Shown here piece after piece: positions 17,776 through 26,775 of a stretch of DNA of 64,000 nt (the stretch's first letter is position 1; every line of letters begins with the position of its first letter). Origin of the DNA: Comamonas halotolerans (lineage in GTDB: Bacteria > Pseudomonadota > Gammaproteobacteria > Burkholderiales > Burkholderiaceae_C); NCBI RefSeq assembly GCF_030162935.1, contig NZ_JASAUZ010000002.1, positions 58,750 through 122,749 on the forward strand, written 5' to 3'. Position numbers and translations under genes: made by a program. The notes beneath the pieces are model-generated. The model worked only from the letters and a program-made list of their open reading frames with translations. It was not told the origin of the DNA and did no database searches.

Positions 17776-18902
17776 CACACCCCCTCCTTCGCATCGCTGA
17801 CCTGGGCTTTGCGAGGGTCAAGCGCATCACGCAGGGCATCGCCCATAAATGTCAGCAACAACAAAGTCATCACCAACACCGCGAACGTACCCAAAGAAAT
17901 CCACCAGGCATCAATGCTGTTTTTACCCTGGTTGAGCAGCTCTCCCAAGCTGGGCGTGCCAGGAGGCACACCCAAGCCCAGAAAGTCCAGCGAGGTCAGC
18001 GCCAAAATGGATGCGCTCATGCGAAAGGGCAAAAAGGTCACCACGGGCGTCAGGCTGTTGGGCAGGATGTGGCGAACGATAATCTGTCCATTGGGCACAC
18101 CCAGCGCACGTGCTGCCTTGACGTAGTCCAACTGCCGGTTACGCAAAAACTCCGCCCGCACATAATCGGACAAGCCCATCCAACCAAACAGACTCAGCAG
18201 CACCAAGAGCAGGCTGATGCTGGGAGCTAACACAGCACTGAAGATGATGAGCAGGTACAGCTCAGGCATGGAGCCCCATATCTCGATAAATCGCTGGAAC
18301 ACCAGGTCGGTCTTGCCGCCAAAAAAACCTTGAACGGCTCCAGCAATCACCCCCAGTACCACGCCAACTGCGGTCAGTGCCAGCGCAAACAGCACGCTGA
18401 CACGAAAGCCGTAAAGCAGTTGCGCCAACAAGTCTCTGCCGCGGTCATCAGTGCCCAGCCAGTTCGCAACTGACGGAGGTGCCGGGTTGGGTGCTTCAGC
18501 GAAGTAATTGATGGTTTTTGAACCGTAGCGATTGAGGGGAAACAAGGCCCAGTTGCTACCTGTCTGCAGTTGCTGCTGAATAAACGGATCAAGGTAGTCG
18601 GTGGGGGTATCAAAGTCCCCGCCAAACACCGTTTCCGGGTAATCCTTCCATAAGGGGAAATAAGTCTGACCTTCATAGCGCACTACCAGCGGCTTGTCAT
18701 TGCTGACCACTTCCGCGCACAGGCTCAACACCACCATGGCACAGAACAAAACCAGGCTGTAAAAACCCAGTTTGTTGCGCTTGAACCGCTGCCACGCGCG
18801 ACGCCCGGGTGAAACAGAGCGTGGAACCAAGGTAGTACTCATTCTTTCGGACTGAGGCATAGATACCGCTGCTTGGGCAGCCTGTGCTTGCGTTGGAGCC
18901 AT
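17775..18902 (-). CDS. yejE: Peptide ABC transporter permease (YejE)
   Basis: Inner-membrane permease of the DppC/OppC type, paired with YejB. 375 aa; one N-terminal helix (LGFYSLVLFCAMVVLSLCAE) then a long periplasmic loop and a C-terminal core. Markers: GTDDRGRDLLAQLLYGFRVSVLFAL and the EAA-like loop YVKAARALGVPNGQIIVRHILPNSL. Starts 3 nt after yejB, ends overlapping yejF. Length is normal for YejE, whose periplasmic loop between TM1 and TM2 is large. Confidence 0.93.
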   Translation of the reverse strand: MAPTQAQAAQAAVSMPQSERMSTTLVPRSVSPGRRAWQRFKRNKLGFYSLVLFCAMVVLSLCAEVVSNDKPLVVRYEGQTYFPLWKDYPETVFGGDFDTPTDYLDPFIQQQLQTGSNWALFPLNRYGSKTINYFAEAPNPAPPSVANWLGTDDRGRDLLAQLLYGFRVSVLFALALTAVGVVLGVIAGAVQGFFGGKTDLVFQRFIEIWGSMPELYLLIIFSAVLAPSISLLLVLLSLFGWMGLSDYVRAEFLRNRQLDYVKAARALGVPNGQIIVRHILPNSLTPVVTFLPFRMSASILALTSLDFLGLGVPPGTPSLGELLNQGKNSIDAWWISLGTFAVLVMTLLLLTFMGDALRDALDPRKAQVSDAKEGV

Positions 18903-18905
18903 GGT

Positions 18906-19940
18906 TCAATCAAATTTCACACGCGGATCGACCCAGACATAGCACAGGTCGCTGATCAGCTTGGTGAGCAGACCAATCAAGGTAAACAAATACAGCGATC
19001 CCAGGACCACAGGGTAATCGCGGCGAATGACGCTTTCATAGCTGAGCAAGCCCAGACCATCGAGCGAGAACAGGGTTTCGATCAAGAGTGAGCCCGCAAA
19101 AAACGCCCCAATGAACGCAGCCGGGAAACCTGTAATGATGGGAATCAGCGCATTGCGAAGCACATGTTTGTAAAGCACTTGCTTTTCGCTAAGCCCTTTG
19201 GCACGTGCAGTCAGCACATACTGCTTGCGGATTTCTTCCAGGAATGCGTTCTTGGTCAACATGGCTGTCACAGCAAAGCTACCTGCCACCATGGCCGTCA
19301 CCGGCAGCGCGATATGCCAGAGGTAGTCCACCACCTTGCCCATCAGGCTTAGCTCCTCCCAATTGGCTGAAGTCAGACCACGCAAAGGAAACCACTGCAG
19401 CTGTCCACCAAAAATCACCAGCAGCGCCACCCCCAGAACAAATCCCGGAATGGCATAGCCCACCAAAATCATCAGCGTGGTCACCAAATCAAAGCGTGAG
19501 CCAGCCCGCAGGGCCTTGGCTACGCCCAGCGGCACAGCCACCAGATAGCTGATGAAGAATGTCCACAGTCCCAAGCTGATCGAGACAGGCAATTTCTCAG
19601 CGATCAGCTCCCACACGGGCTTGTTCTGAAAAAAGCTCTGTCCCAGATCAAATCGGGCAAACTGCCCCAGCATTTGAAAAAAACGCTCATGCGCAGGCTT
19701 GTCAAAGCCATACAAGGCCTTGATTTGCTCAAGCCGCTCAGGGTCAACACCTTGGGCTCCGCGATAAGCCATGCCACCGCCTTCCGCCCCCAGGCCAGCC
19801 CCAGTTTTGGCTTCTGCCAGATATTGCTCAACAGGTCCACCAGGCACAAATTGAAGCACCACAAAAGTAAGCAGCAGCACCCCAAGCAGGGTTGGCACCA
19901 TCAACAAAATGCGTTTGAGGATATAGGCCAACATATTCAT
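18906..19940 (-). CDS. yejB: Peptide ABC transporter permease (YejB)
   Basis: Inner-membrane permease of the DppB/OppB type. 344 aa from the ATG at 19940, which overlaps the yejA stop codon in an ATGA junction and has AGGCG just upstream; the open frame extends further but only inside yejA. Begins MNMLAYILKRILLMVPTLLG, a classical first helix. The EAA loop reads YVLTARAKGLSEKQVLYKHVLRNALIPI. The long loop after TM1 (YLAEAKTGAGLG...RLEQIKALYG) is typical for YejB. Confidence 0.93.
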   Translation of the reverse strand: MNMLAYILKRILLMVPTLLGVLLLTFVVLQFVPGGPVEQYLAEAKTGAGLGAEGGGMAYRGAQGVDPERLEQIKALYGFDKPAHERFFQMLGQFARFDLGQSFFQNKPVWELIAEKLPVSISLGLWTFFISYLVAVPLGVAKALRAGSRFDLVTTLMILVGYAIPGFVLGVALLVIFGGQLQWFPLRGLTSANWEELSLMGKVVDYLWHIALPVTAMVAGSFAVTAMLTKNAFLEEIRKQYVLTARAKGLSEKQVLYKHVLRNALIPIITGFPAAFIGAFFAGSLLIETLFSLDGLGLLSYESVIRRDYPVVLGSLYLFTLIGLLTKLISDLCYVWVDPRVKFD

Positions 19941-21784
19941 TGCGCCTTTTGAGAGAGTTGGTTTTTCGCCGTGTCTGCATTCAAGGGCGGCATGCGAGCC
20001 CACCATGTATCCATGACCCAGCCTTCTCCGCTGGAGTATGGTGGAATGACTTGCGGATGAGCCAGGCGCCACTGATTGAAAGCCATGCGGTGGGTATTGG
20101 CAGACCATTGTGGAATCAGATAGTGACCATGGGCAATGGCGCGCTCCAGTGCATGGCAGGCTGGAAGCAATTCCTGCTCTGTCTTTGCGGAAACCATGGC
20201 CTTGATGAAAGCATCCACCGCCTTGCTTTTGACACCGGGAAAGTTGCCTGAGTCTTCCTGGTCTGCTGCGGCACTGCCAAACAGGTCTGCAAACTCTTGA
20301 CCCGGATTGTTCGTACCCTGGTAAGCGATGCTGGTAATGTCAAAGTCAAACTTTTGCAAGCGCTGCTGGTAGAGCGCAAAGTCCACCGCGCGGAAGTTCA
20401 ATGTGATGCCCAGTTTCTGCAGATTGCGCTGCCAGGGAGCCACCGTGCGCTGGCCTGCATCGCCGCTGTCAAGGTATTCCAGCACCATGGCTTGGCCATG
20501 GCTGTTGCGCAGTACTCCGTCTTGGACGGTCCAGCCAGCAGATGCCAGCAGCGCCTTGGCCTTGCGCAGGTTCTGTCGCAGGCTGCTGTCCCCGTCGGTA
20601 CGTGGGGGCGTGGTCATGGCGCCAAACGCTGCGGGTGGAAGTACATCAGCAAATGGCTGCATCAAGGTCAATTCCGCCGCAGAGGGCAATCCACGAGTCT
20701 CACATACTGTGTTGCCAAAAATTCCGTTCACACGCTGATAGGCGCCATAGAACATCTGCCGGTTCATCCACTCATAGTCCATGGCCAGGCCCAGCGCTTC
20801 GCGCACGCGCACATCCTGCAAAAAGGGGTGGCGCACATTGAGCACATAACTCTGGAAACCCGTGGGCAGCTTGTGCTCAAACTCCCCTTTGACCAACTCG
20901 CCAGAACGAAACTTGCGGCCATCGACGCGCCGCGCCCAGTCACCAGCGCTAAAAAAGCGCATCAAATCAAACTCACCGGCTTTAAGTGCTTCCAGTTTGG
21001 CCGTGTTATCACGATAAATTTTGACGCTGATACGGTCAAAATTTGCCGTTCCCCGACGCACCGGCAAATCTTGGGCCCAGTAATCCGGGTCCCGCACATA
21101 GACAATGTCTTTGCCAAAACGAACCGGGCCAATCTTGTACGGACCGCTGCCAATAGGCGTATCCATCACAACTTCATTGAATGGTTTTCCGCCTCCCCAA
21201 GCGCGGCTGAAAATGGGCAGCCCTCCCACCGTCAAAGGCAGCTCGCGATTGGGCGCCCGGAAGGTAAAGCGCACCGTACGCTCATCCAGTACCTCGCAGC
21301 CGGCGACTTCCGCCAGCAAGGTCTTGTAGGCTGGCGACGTATGCGGCCCAATCAAGGTTTCGTAGCTGTGTTTGACGTCATGCGCCAACACCGGCTTGCC
21401 ATCATGAAACCTTGCCTCCTGGCGCAGGCGAAAACTAGCAGACAAGCCATCCGATGCGACCGTGACATCCTCTGCCAGCAAGCCATAGCCTGTGGCTGTT
21501 TCATCCATGCTGCCCACCAGCAATGTATCGAACATCAGATTCGACAAATAGGCAGGAGCTGTGCCTTTGATGGTGAACGGGTTGTACTTGTCAAAGGTGG
21601 ACACCCGCAAATTGCTGACCAATCGCAGCTCGCCACCTTTAGGCGCTTGCGGGTTCACATAGCCAAAGTGTCTAAAGTCAGCCGCGTACTTGGGCTGCCC
21701 CCATAAAGCGTAGGCATGATCGGCCCAAGCCGGGGCAAACGTAGTGGCTCCTGCGAGCAAGAAACAAAACTTCCAAAAGCGCAT
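19937..21784 (-). CDS. yejA: Peptide ABC transporter substrate-binding protein (YejA)
   Basis: Periplasmic SBP_bac_5-type receptor for peptides. The start at 21784 gives a signal peptide (MRFWKFCFLLAG, cleavage after PAWA near residue 21) and a mature protein of about 594 aa; upstream in-frame starts would bury that signal. Markers: YVNPQAPKGGELRLV at the N-terminus, FDKYNPFTIKGTAPAYLSNL, and a YEWMNRQMFYGAYQRVNGIF segment. No strong ribosome-binding site is seen. It is the first gene of yejABEF and diverges from fabI, with about 98 bp between start codons for both promoters. Confidence 0.92.
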   Translation of the reverse strand: MRFWKFCFLLAGATTFAPAWADHAYALWGQPKYAADFRHFGYVNPQAPKGGELRLVSNLRVSTFDKYNPFTIKGTAPAYLSNLMFDTLLVGSMDETATGYGLLAEDVTVASDGLSASFRLRQEARFHDGKPVLAHDVKHSYETLIGPHTSPAYKTLLAEVAGCEVLDERTVRFTFRAPNRELPLTVGGLPIFSRAWGGGKPFNEVVMDTPIGSGPYKIGPVRFGKDIVYVRDPDYWAQDLPVRRGTANFDRISVKIYRDNTAKLEALKAGEFDLMRFFSAGDWARRVDGRKFRSGELVKGEFEHKLPTGFQSYVLNVRHPFLQDVRVREALGLAMDYEWMNRQMFYGAYQRVNGIFGNTVCETRGLPSAAELTLMQPFADVLPPAAFGAMTTPPRTDGDSSLRQNLRKAKALLASAGWTVQDGVLRNSHGQAMVLEYLDSGDAGQRTVAPWQRNLQKLGITLNFRAVDFALYQQRLQKFDFDITSIAYQGTNNPGQEFADLFGSAAADQEDSGNFPGVKSKAVDAFIKAMVSAKTEQELLPACHALERAIAHGHYLIPQWSANTHRMAFNQWRLAHPQVIPPYSSGEGWVMDTWWARMPPLNADTAKNQLSQKAQ

Positions 21785-21882
21785 GAGACAATTCTGCACC
21801 ACAGTGGCCTGCCTGCCTGCGTTTTTGACTGATACAAAACCCGGAGGTCGGCCTTCTATGAATTTCACCTAGGAGAAGAACA

Positions 21883-22683
21883 ATGGGTTTTCTGACCGGC
21901 AAGAAGCTGCTGATCACAGGCGTGCTGTCCAACCGTTCCATCGCTTACGGCATCGCCAAGGCCTGCCACGAGCAAGGTGCTGAATTGGCATTCAGCTATG
22001 TGGGCGAACGCTTCAAGGACCGCATCACCGAGTTTGCAGCGGAATTCAATTCCAAGCTGGTGTTCGATTGCGATGTGGCAGACGATGCACAAATTGAAAA
22101 ACTGTTTGCTGACCTGGGAGCCGTCTGGGGCAAGTTCGATGGATTTGTGCACTCCATCGGTTTTGCACCCCGTGAGGCCATTGCTGGCAATTTTCTGGAT
22201 GGCCTGTCGCGCGAATCGTTCAAGATCGCCCACGACATCAGCGCCTACAGCTTCCCTGCGATGGCCAAGGCAGCCTTGCCTTATCTGAATGACAAGTCTT
22301 CACTGCTGACCCTGTCGTACCTGGGTGCCCTGCGCTCCATCCCCAACTACAACACCATGGGTTTGGCCAAGGCTTCTCTGGAAGCTTCGGTACGTTACCT
22401 GGCTGAAGCCGTAGGCCGCACCGAAGATGGCCGCGCCATCCGTGCCAATGGCATTTCTGCAGGCCCCATCAAGACCTTGGCAGCCTCCGGCATCAAGGAC
22501 TTCGGCAAGCTGCTGGGCCGCGTGGCCGATGCTGCTCCGCTGCGCCGCAACGTGACCATTGAAGATGTGGGCAATGTGGCAGCCTTCCTGCTGTCTGACC
22601 TTGCCTCGGGCGTGACAGCTGAAATCACCTATGTGGATGGCGGCTTCAGCCAGACAGCAGGCCTGTCGGCAGATCAGGTCTAG
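21883..22683 (+). CDS. fabI: Enoyl-[acyl-carrier-protein] reductase FabI (NADH)
   Basis: Reduces trans-2-enoyl-ACP in the last step of each fatty acid elongation cycle; the triclosan target. 266 aa, normal. Short-chain dehydrogenase fold: nucleotide loop [17 protein letters not shown] at residue 8-24, and the FabI active site Tyr and Lys in [20 protein letters not shown] (Tyr-x6-Lys). C-terminus [17 protein letters not shown] is typical. Strong Shine-Dalgarno AGGAGAA before the ATG at 21883. Terminator follows. Confidence 0.97.
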   Translation: MGFLTGKKLLITGVLSNRSIAYGIAKACHEQGAELAFSYVGERFKDRITEFAAEFNSKLVFDCDVADDAQIEKLFADLGAVWGKFDGFVHSIGFAPREAIAGNFLDGLSRESFKIAHDISAYSFPAMAKAALPYLNDKSSLLTLSYLGALRSIPNYNTMGLAKASLEASVRYLAEAVGRTEDGRAIRANGISAGPIKTLAASGIKDFGKLLGRVADAAPLRRNVTIEDVGNVAAFLLSDLASGVTAEITYVDGGFSQTAGLSADQV

Positions 22684-22707
22684 GCAACCTCTCTACGCAC
22701 CCTCAAA

Positions 22708-22739
22708 GCCCTGCCAGCGAAAGCTGGCGGGGCTTTTTT
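22708..22739 (+). terminator. Terminator of fabI
   Basis: GCCCTGCCAGC and GCTGGCGGGGC pair (one G-U wobble) around a GAAA tetraloop, followed by TTTTTT. A classical rho-independent terminator 25 nt after the fabI stop codon. Confidence 0.92.
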
Positions 22740-22781
22740 CCATGGCTTTTTTCACGCACGTATTCCTAATCTATGCACATA

Positions 22782-22844
22782 TTTCTCGAGAAAAGAAAAG
22801 ATTCGCATTGATTGGGTATTGAATAAATAGGAATAATTCGCATT
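22782..22844. promoter_or_regulatory. AT-rich upstream region of the ZIP gene with dyad and direct repeats
   Basis: The 180-bp region before the ZIP transporter is clearly AT-rich. It holds a perfect 12-bp palindrome TTTCTCGAGAAA (22782-22793) and two copies of ATTCGCATT (22801-22809 and 22836-22844), 35 bp apart. These could be operator sites for a metal-responsive repressor, which would suit the gene, but no known box is clearly matched. Confidence 0.35.
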
Positions 22845-22919
22845 TAATAAACATTCGTCATTGACTGACAGCGCAAGCCGGGCTCAGGCATCACGCTGAT
22901 ATCAATCCCATTTTTGCTT

Positions 22920-23858
22920 ATGAAAAATACTCCCTCCCCGGATACCTCCCACAAACGTGCTTTTGGCGTCCCTAGCGCGAAGCACCACGTGCGACTATGG
23001 ATCGGCTTTGTCATCTCCATCATTGGTATCTGGGCCCTGTTCAGTCAGTTTTGGGCCTATGCACAGCAACAGCCCGTGGTGCTGCAAGCATTGGGTGGAG
23101 GTATGGTGGCCGCGCTAGCCACGGCTTTGGGGACTGTTCCTGTCATGTTTTCTCAGAACATGAGCGAGCGCACCCAAGACACTTTGTTCGGTTTTGGCGC
23201 AGGTGTAATGCTGGCTGCCTGCGCGTTCTCGCTTATCTTGCCAGGCATGGATGCCGTGCGCGCGCAAGCACTGTTTGGAGGCTCTGATGCTGCGGCTTCA
23301 GGGGTGATGGGTGCAGCGATTTTGCTGGGTGCTGGTGCCATGCTGCTGATGGACCGCGTGCTGCCACACGAGCACTTCATCAAAGGCCGCGAAGGCATGG
23401 ACCTAGAAGCCGCACGACGCCTGCAACGCACCTGGTTATTTGTTTTTGCGATTGCTTTACACAATCTGCCCGAGGGACTGGCAATTGGCGTTGGCTATGC
23501 CAGCAACGGTATGGCTGGCAATGCGCTGGCAACAGGTATCGCAATCCAGGATGTACCTGAAGGCCTGGTGGTATCCATGGCCTTGCTAGCTGCTGGTTAT
23601 GGTCGCAAGCTGGCAGTAGTGCTGGGCATGCTCAGCGGGTTGGTAGAGCCAGTCGGCGCAGTCGTAGGCGCCGCCATTGTCAGCACATCTCTTGGCATAC
23701 TTCCTTGGGGCCTGGGTTTCGCTGCAGGCGCCATGCTGTTTGTCATCAGCCACGAAATCATTCCTGAATCACACCGCAAAGGTCATGAAACCTTTGCCAC
23801 AGGTGGTTTGATGTTGGGATTTGTGCTGATGATGATCATGGATACCGCACTCGGCTAA
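22920..23858 (+). CDS. ZIP family metal transporter (ZupT/GufA type)
   Basis: Inner-membrane importer or exporter of Zn2+ and related divalent metals. 312 aa from the ATG at 22920 (an upstream TTG at 22914 is possible). About 8 helices. Metal-site motifs of ZIP proteins are intact: HNLPEGLAIGVGYAS (helix IV), IAIQDVPEGLVVSMAL (helix V) and SHEIIPESHRKGHE near the C-terminus. An extra N-terminal helix (LWIGFVISIIGIWALF) precedes the ZIP core, as in the GufA branch. Monocistronic; not linked to a visible regulator. Confidence 0.9.
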   Translation: MKNTPSPDTSHKRAFGVPSAKHHVRLWIGFVISIIGIWALFSQFWAYAQQQPVVLQALGGGMVAALATALGTVPVMFSQNMSERTQDTLFGFGAGVMLAACAFSLILPGMDAVRAQALFGGSDAAASGVMGAAILLGAGAMLLMDRVLPHEHFIKGREGMDLEAARRLQRTWLFVFAIALHNLPEGLAIGVGYASNGMAGNALATGIAIQDVPEGLVVSMALLAAGYGRKLAVVLGMLSGLVEPVGAVVGAAIVSTSLGILPWGLGFAAGAMLFVISHEIIPESHRKGHETFATGGLMLGFVLMMIMDTALG

Positions 23859-23992
23859 TCACTTACAGGTGTTGATTTCTGCAAAAAGTACGACAAAACA
23901 CTACATCAAGCTCAGAAGCTGCGTACGATATGGACTACCTTTTCTATGAAATATTTCTCTCATCTACAACAACATTTCATTAGAGGAATGCT

Positions 23993-24541
23993 ATGACCTA
24001 CCGTTTCTTATTCTTGGGCCTGGCTACAACTGCATTGATGGGTTGCGCCGGAATTGGGCAGGATCCTTCTGCCACCGCTGAGCTCAAGCCAACAGCTGGT
24101 AGCTCCGTTACTGGCAAGGTGCTGTTCGTCCAGCACAAGCACGGAATGGTCAAGGTATCTGGGCAGGTCAGCGGGCTCAAACCCAATTCGGAGCATGGCT
24201 TTCACATCCATGAAAAAGGCGACTGTAGCAGTGCAGATGGGAGTAGTGCAGGAGGTCATTTCAACCCTTCCAACACGGCTCACGGACGCCACGGTCAGGG
24301 AACCCAACATGCTGGCGATTTACCCAGCTTGCGCTCCAACGCGAGCGGCATGGCAATTGTTCAGTACGAAACCGCGCAAATCAGCTTGAAGGACTCACGC
24401 TCCAGCACTGACCAGGAGAAAACAAGCAACAACATCGCTGGTCGTGCGCTTATCGTTCATGCGGATCCAGACGACTTCACAAGCCAGCCCACAGGCAATG
24501 CCGGTGCGAGACTTGCCTGCGCAGTGATTCAAAGCAACTAA
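23993..24541 (+). CDS. sodC: Periplasmic Cu/Zn superoxide dismutase, lipoprotein
   Basis: Dismutates superoxide in the periplasm. 182 aa; the N-terminus is a lipoprotein signal with lipobox near LMGCAG (Cys18), so it is probably membrane-tethered. Metal ligands are all present: HGFHIHEKGDC (two Cu His and the first disulfide Cys), GGHFNP (bridging His), HGRHGQGTQHAGDLP (Zn His and Asp) and LIVHADPDDF (Cu His); the second disulfide Cys is in ARLACAVI. AGAGGA precedes the ATG at 23993. A terminator follows. Confidence 0.94.
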   Translation: MTYRFLFLGLATTALMGCAGIGQDPSATAELKPTAGSSVTGKVLFVQHKHGMVKVSGQVSGLKPNSEHGFHIHEKGDCSSADGSSAGGHFNPSNTAHGRHGQGTQHAGDLPSLRSNASGMAIVQYETAQISLKDSRSSTDQEKTSNNIAGRALIVHADPDDFTSQPTGNAGARLACAVIQSN

Positions 24542-24562
24542 ACCCTTTGCCCGGTCTGTTCC

Positions 24563-24590
24563 AAAGCTGCAGCCAAGCTGCAGCTTTTTT
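24563..24590 (+). terminator. Terminator of sodC
   Basis: AAAGCTGCAG (24563-24572) pairs perfectly with CTGCAGCTTT (24578-24587), loop CCAAG, and the T-run continues to 24590. It lies 22 nt after the sodC stop codon. Confidence 0.92.
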
Positions 24591-24749
24591 CATGCGTGCT
24601 TTTCACGACATAGGTTTTCCTTCCTTGCGCGAAACCATGACAAGACAGTGCCATGTCAAGTTCAAGGCCTTGCTACTGCCAATGGTTTGTCAGCCACTCG
24701 ACGCTATTGCAACGAGGTCGCAAAATCTCTGTCATAGCAGTTTCAGGCA

Positions 24750-26633
24750 GTGTCTGTGCACTCAAAAAAATCATCGTTGGCAGCCCTTACCCTTGGTGCA
24801 TTGGGCGTGGTGTATGGCGATATTGGCACCAGTGTGCTGTACGCGCTCAAAGAAGTTTTCAACTCTGGCCACGTCACGCTGACCACCGAACACATTCATG
24901 GTGTGCTCTCCTTGGTCGTATGGACCGTCACCACCATTGTTTCCATCAAATACGTCACTCTGGTATTGCGCGCCGATAACCGTGGCGAAGGCGGGCTGGT
25001 TGCCATGCTGGCACTGGCAGCCCGTGCAGTTGAAGGTCACCCTAGACTTCGGCGCTGCCTGATGGCTATAGGTATCTTTGGTACCTGTCTGTTCTACGGA
25101 GATGGGGTGATTACCCCTGCCATCTCCGTGCTCTCTGCGGTGGAAGGCCTGGCCGTGATTTCACCCCAACTTTCTTCATCGATAGTGCCACTGACACTGG
25201 GAATTTTGCTGCTGCTGTTTGCATTTCAAAAGCGGGGAACAGCAGGCATCGGCCGCTGGTTCGGCCCCATCATGCTGCTTTGGTTCGTCTGTCTTGCTAC
25301 GCTAGGTCTCTGGCATATTGCGCAGCATCCAGGCATTCTGAAGGCTCTCAGCCCTCACTACGCTGTGGCGTTCATCACAGAAGAAACTGGCATCGCTTTT
25401 CTATTACTGGGTGCGGTGGTGCTCTGCGTCACAGGAGGCGAAGCACTGTACGCCGATCTGGGGCACTTTGGAAAACGGCCTATACGCCATGCTTGGTTTG
25501 GTGTGGCCATGCCTGCCCTGCTGATCAACTATCTCGGCCAAGGCGCGTTGCTGCTGCAACAACCTGATGCCGTAGCGAACCCTTTCTTTGCCATGGCTCC
25601 GCGTGCCGCACTATGGCCCATGGTGCTTCTGGCAACTGCAGCCACCGTCATCGCCTCCCAGGCCTTGATTACCGGCGCATTCAGCGTGACCAAACAAGTG
25701 ATTCAGCTCGGGTATTTGCCCCGTTTGCAGGTCTTTCACACAAGTGAAACAGATACCGGGCAAATTTATTTGCCCCTCGTGAATTGGAGTTTGTGCGCTG
25801 GAATTGCCCTGGCTGTGATCTTCTTTCAGTCTTCTGCAGCACTGGCTGCTGCCTATGGCATTGCTGTCACGCTGGACATGCTGATTACCACTGTGTTGAC
25901 TTACTTTGTGGTGCGTTGGGGATGGAAATACAGACTGCTGCCCGTGGCTGCAGCCACCACCTTCTTTTTATTGATTGACCTGAGCTTTTTTACATCCAAC
26001 TCTCTCAAGATTCTTGAGGGCGGCTGGTTTCCGCTGGCTATCGGTGGCGCCATGTTTGTACTTATGCGCACATGGCACCGGGGGCGCGATCAGGCTCTGC
26101 AGGCCATGCAGCCCCACGCACTGCCGTTGAGCGAGTTTCTAGGGCAACTGCGCCATGACAGTCATGTCGCTCGCGTGGCCGGCACCGCTATTTTTCTCTC
26201 CTCCCAAGAGGACAGCGTGCCTAGCGCTTTGCTGCACAACCTCAAGCACAACAAGGTATTGCATGCACGCAACATGTTTGTGACGGTACACCATCATGAA
26301 CTCGCACACATCCCCCCCAACCACTGTGCTAAATCTCACGACTTGGGACATGACTGCTGGCAAGTCGTGCTGCACTTTGGTTTTAAGGATGATCCTCACG
26401 TCCCCAACGCTTTGGCGCAGCTTGCGCTGCAGGGGAAGTTGCCCAGCGCCTCCATCATGGAAAGCAGTTACTTTCTTTCTCGAGACATCATCGTGCCCCA
26501 ACTTGGCCGAGGTATGGCACTCTGGCGCCAGAAACTGTTCGCCCAGATGTATCGCAACGCAAGCTCTGCAGCCGATTTTTTCCATCTTCCACATCGCAAC
26601 GTAGTGGAGTTGGGCAGCCAAATAGCGATTTAG
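24750..26633 (+). CDS. kup: Low-affinity potassium transporter Kup
   Basis: KUP/HAK-type K+:H+ symporter of the inner membrane. 627 aa, normal. Begins with the family motif [21 protein letters not shown] near residue 17, followed by about 12 helices; [23 protein letters not shown] and a [15 protein letters not shown] segment are diagnostic. The C-terminal 170 residues form the cytoplasmic domain ([31 protein letters not shown]). Start is GTG at 24750 (a second GTG follows at 24756); no ATG fits. Confidence 0.95.
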   Translation: MSVHSKKSSLAALTLGALGVVYGDIGTSVLYALKEVFNSGHVTLTTEHIHGVLSLVVWTVTTIVSIKYVTLVLRADNRGEGGLVAMLALAARAVEGHPRLRRCLMAIGIFGTCLFYGDGVITPAISVLSAVEGLAVISPQLSSSIVPLTLGILLLLFAFQKRGTAGIGRWFGPIMLLWFVCLATLGLWHIAQHPGILKALSPHYAVAFITEETGIAFLLLGAVVLCVTGGEALYADLGHFGKRPIRHAWFGVAMPALLINYLGQGALLLQQPDAVANPFFAMAPRAALWPMVLLATAATVIASQALITGAFSVTKQVIQLGYLPRLQVFHTSETDTGQIYLPLVNWSLCAGIALAVIFFQSSAALAAAYGIAVTLDMLITTVLTYFVVRWGWKYRLLPVAAATTFFLLIDLSFFTSNSLKILEGGWFPLAIGGAMFVLMRTWHRGRDQALQAMQPHALPLSEFLGQLRHDSHVARVAGTAIFLSSQEDSVPSALLHNLKHNKVLHARNMFVTVHHHELAHIPPNHCAKSHDLGHDCWQVVLHFGFKDDPHVPNALAQLALQGKLPSASIMESSYFLSRDIIVPQLGRGMALWRQKLFAQMYRNASSAADFFHLPHRNVVELGSQIAI

Positions 26634-26775
26634 CGGAAGACGCCATCCCGTCTATCGCCCGGCGCTAGATGCTGACCTGCAAATCAGCTCTTATCCCACG
26701 GTAAAAGCGCCCTCTTTCCGAACAAGCTGACGTTATGCTTGCACGCGTACAACGAGCCATTGCTTTGGAAAATAC

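Noticed and set aside
20297..21706. 469-codon plus-strand frame
   Set aside because: Antisense shadow of yejA.
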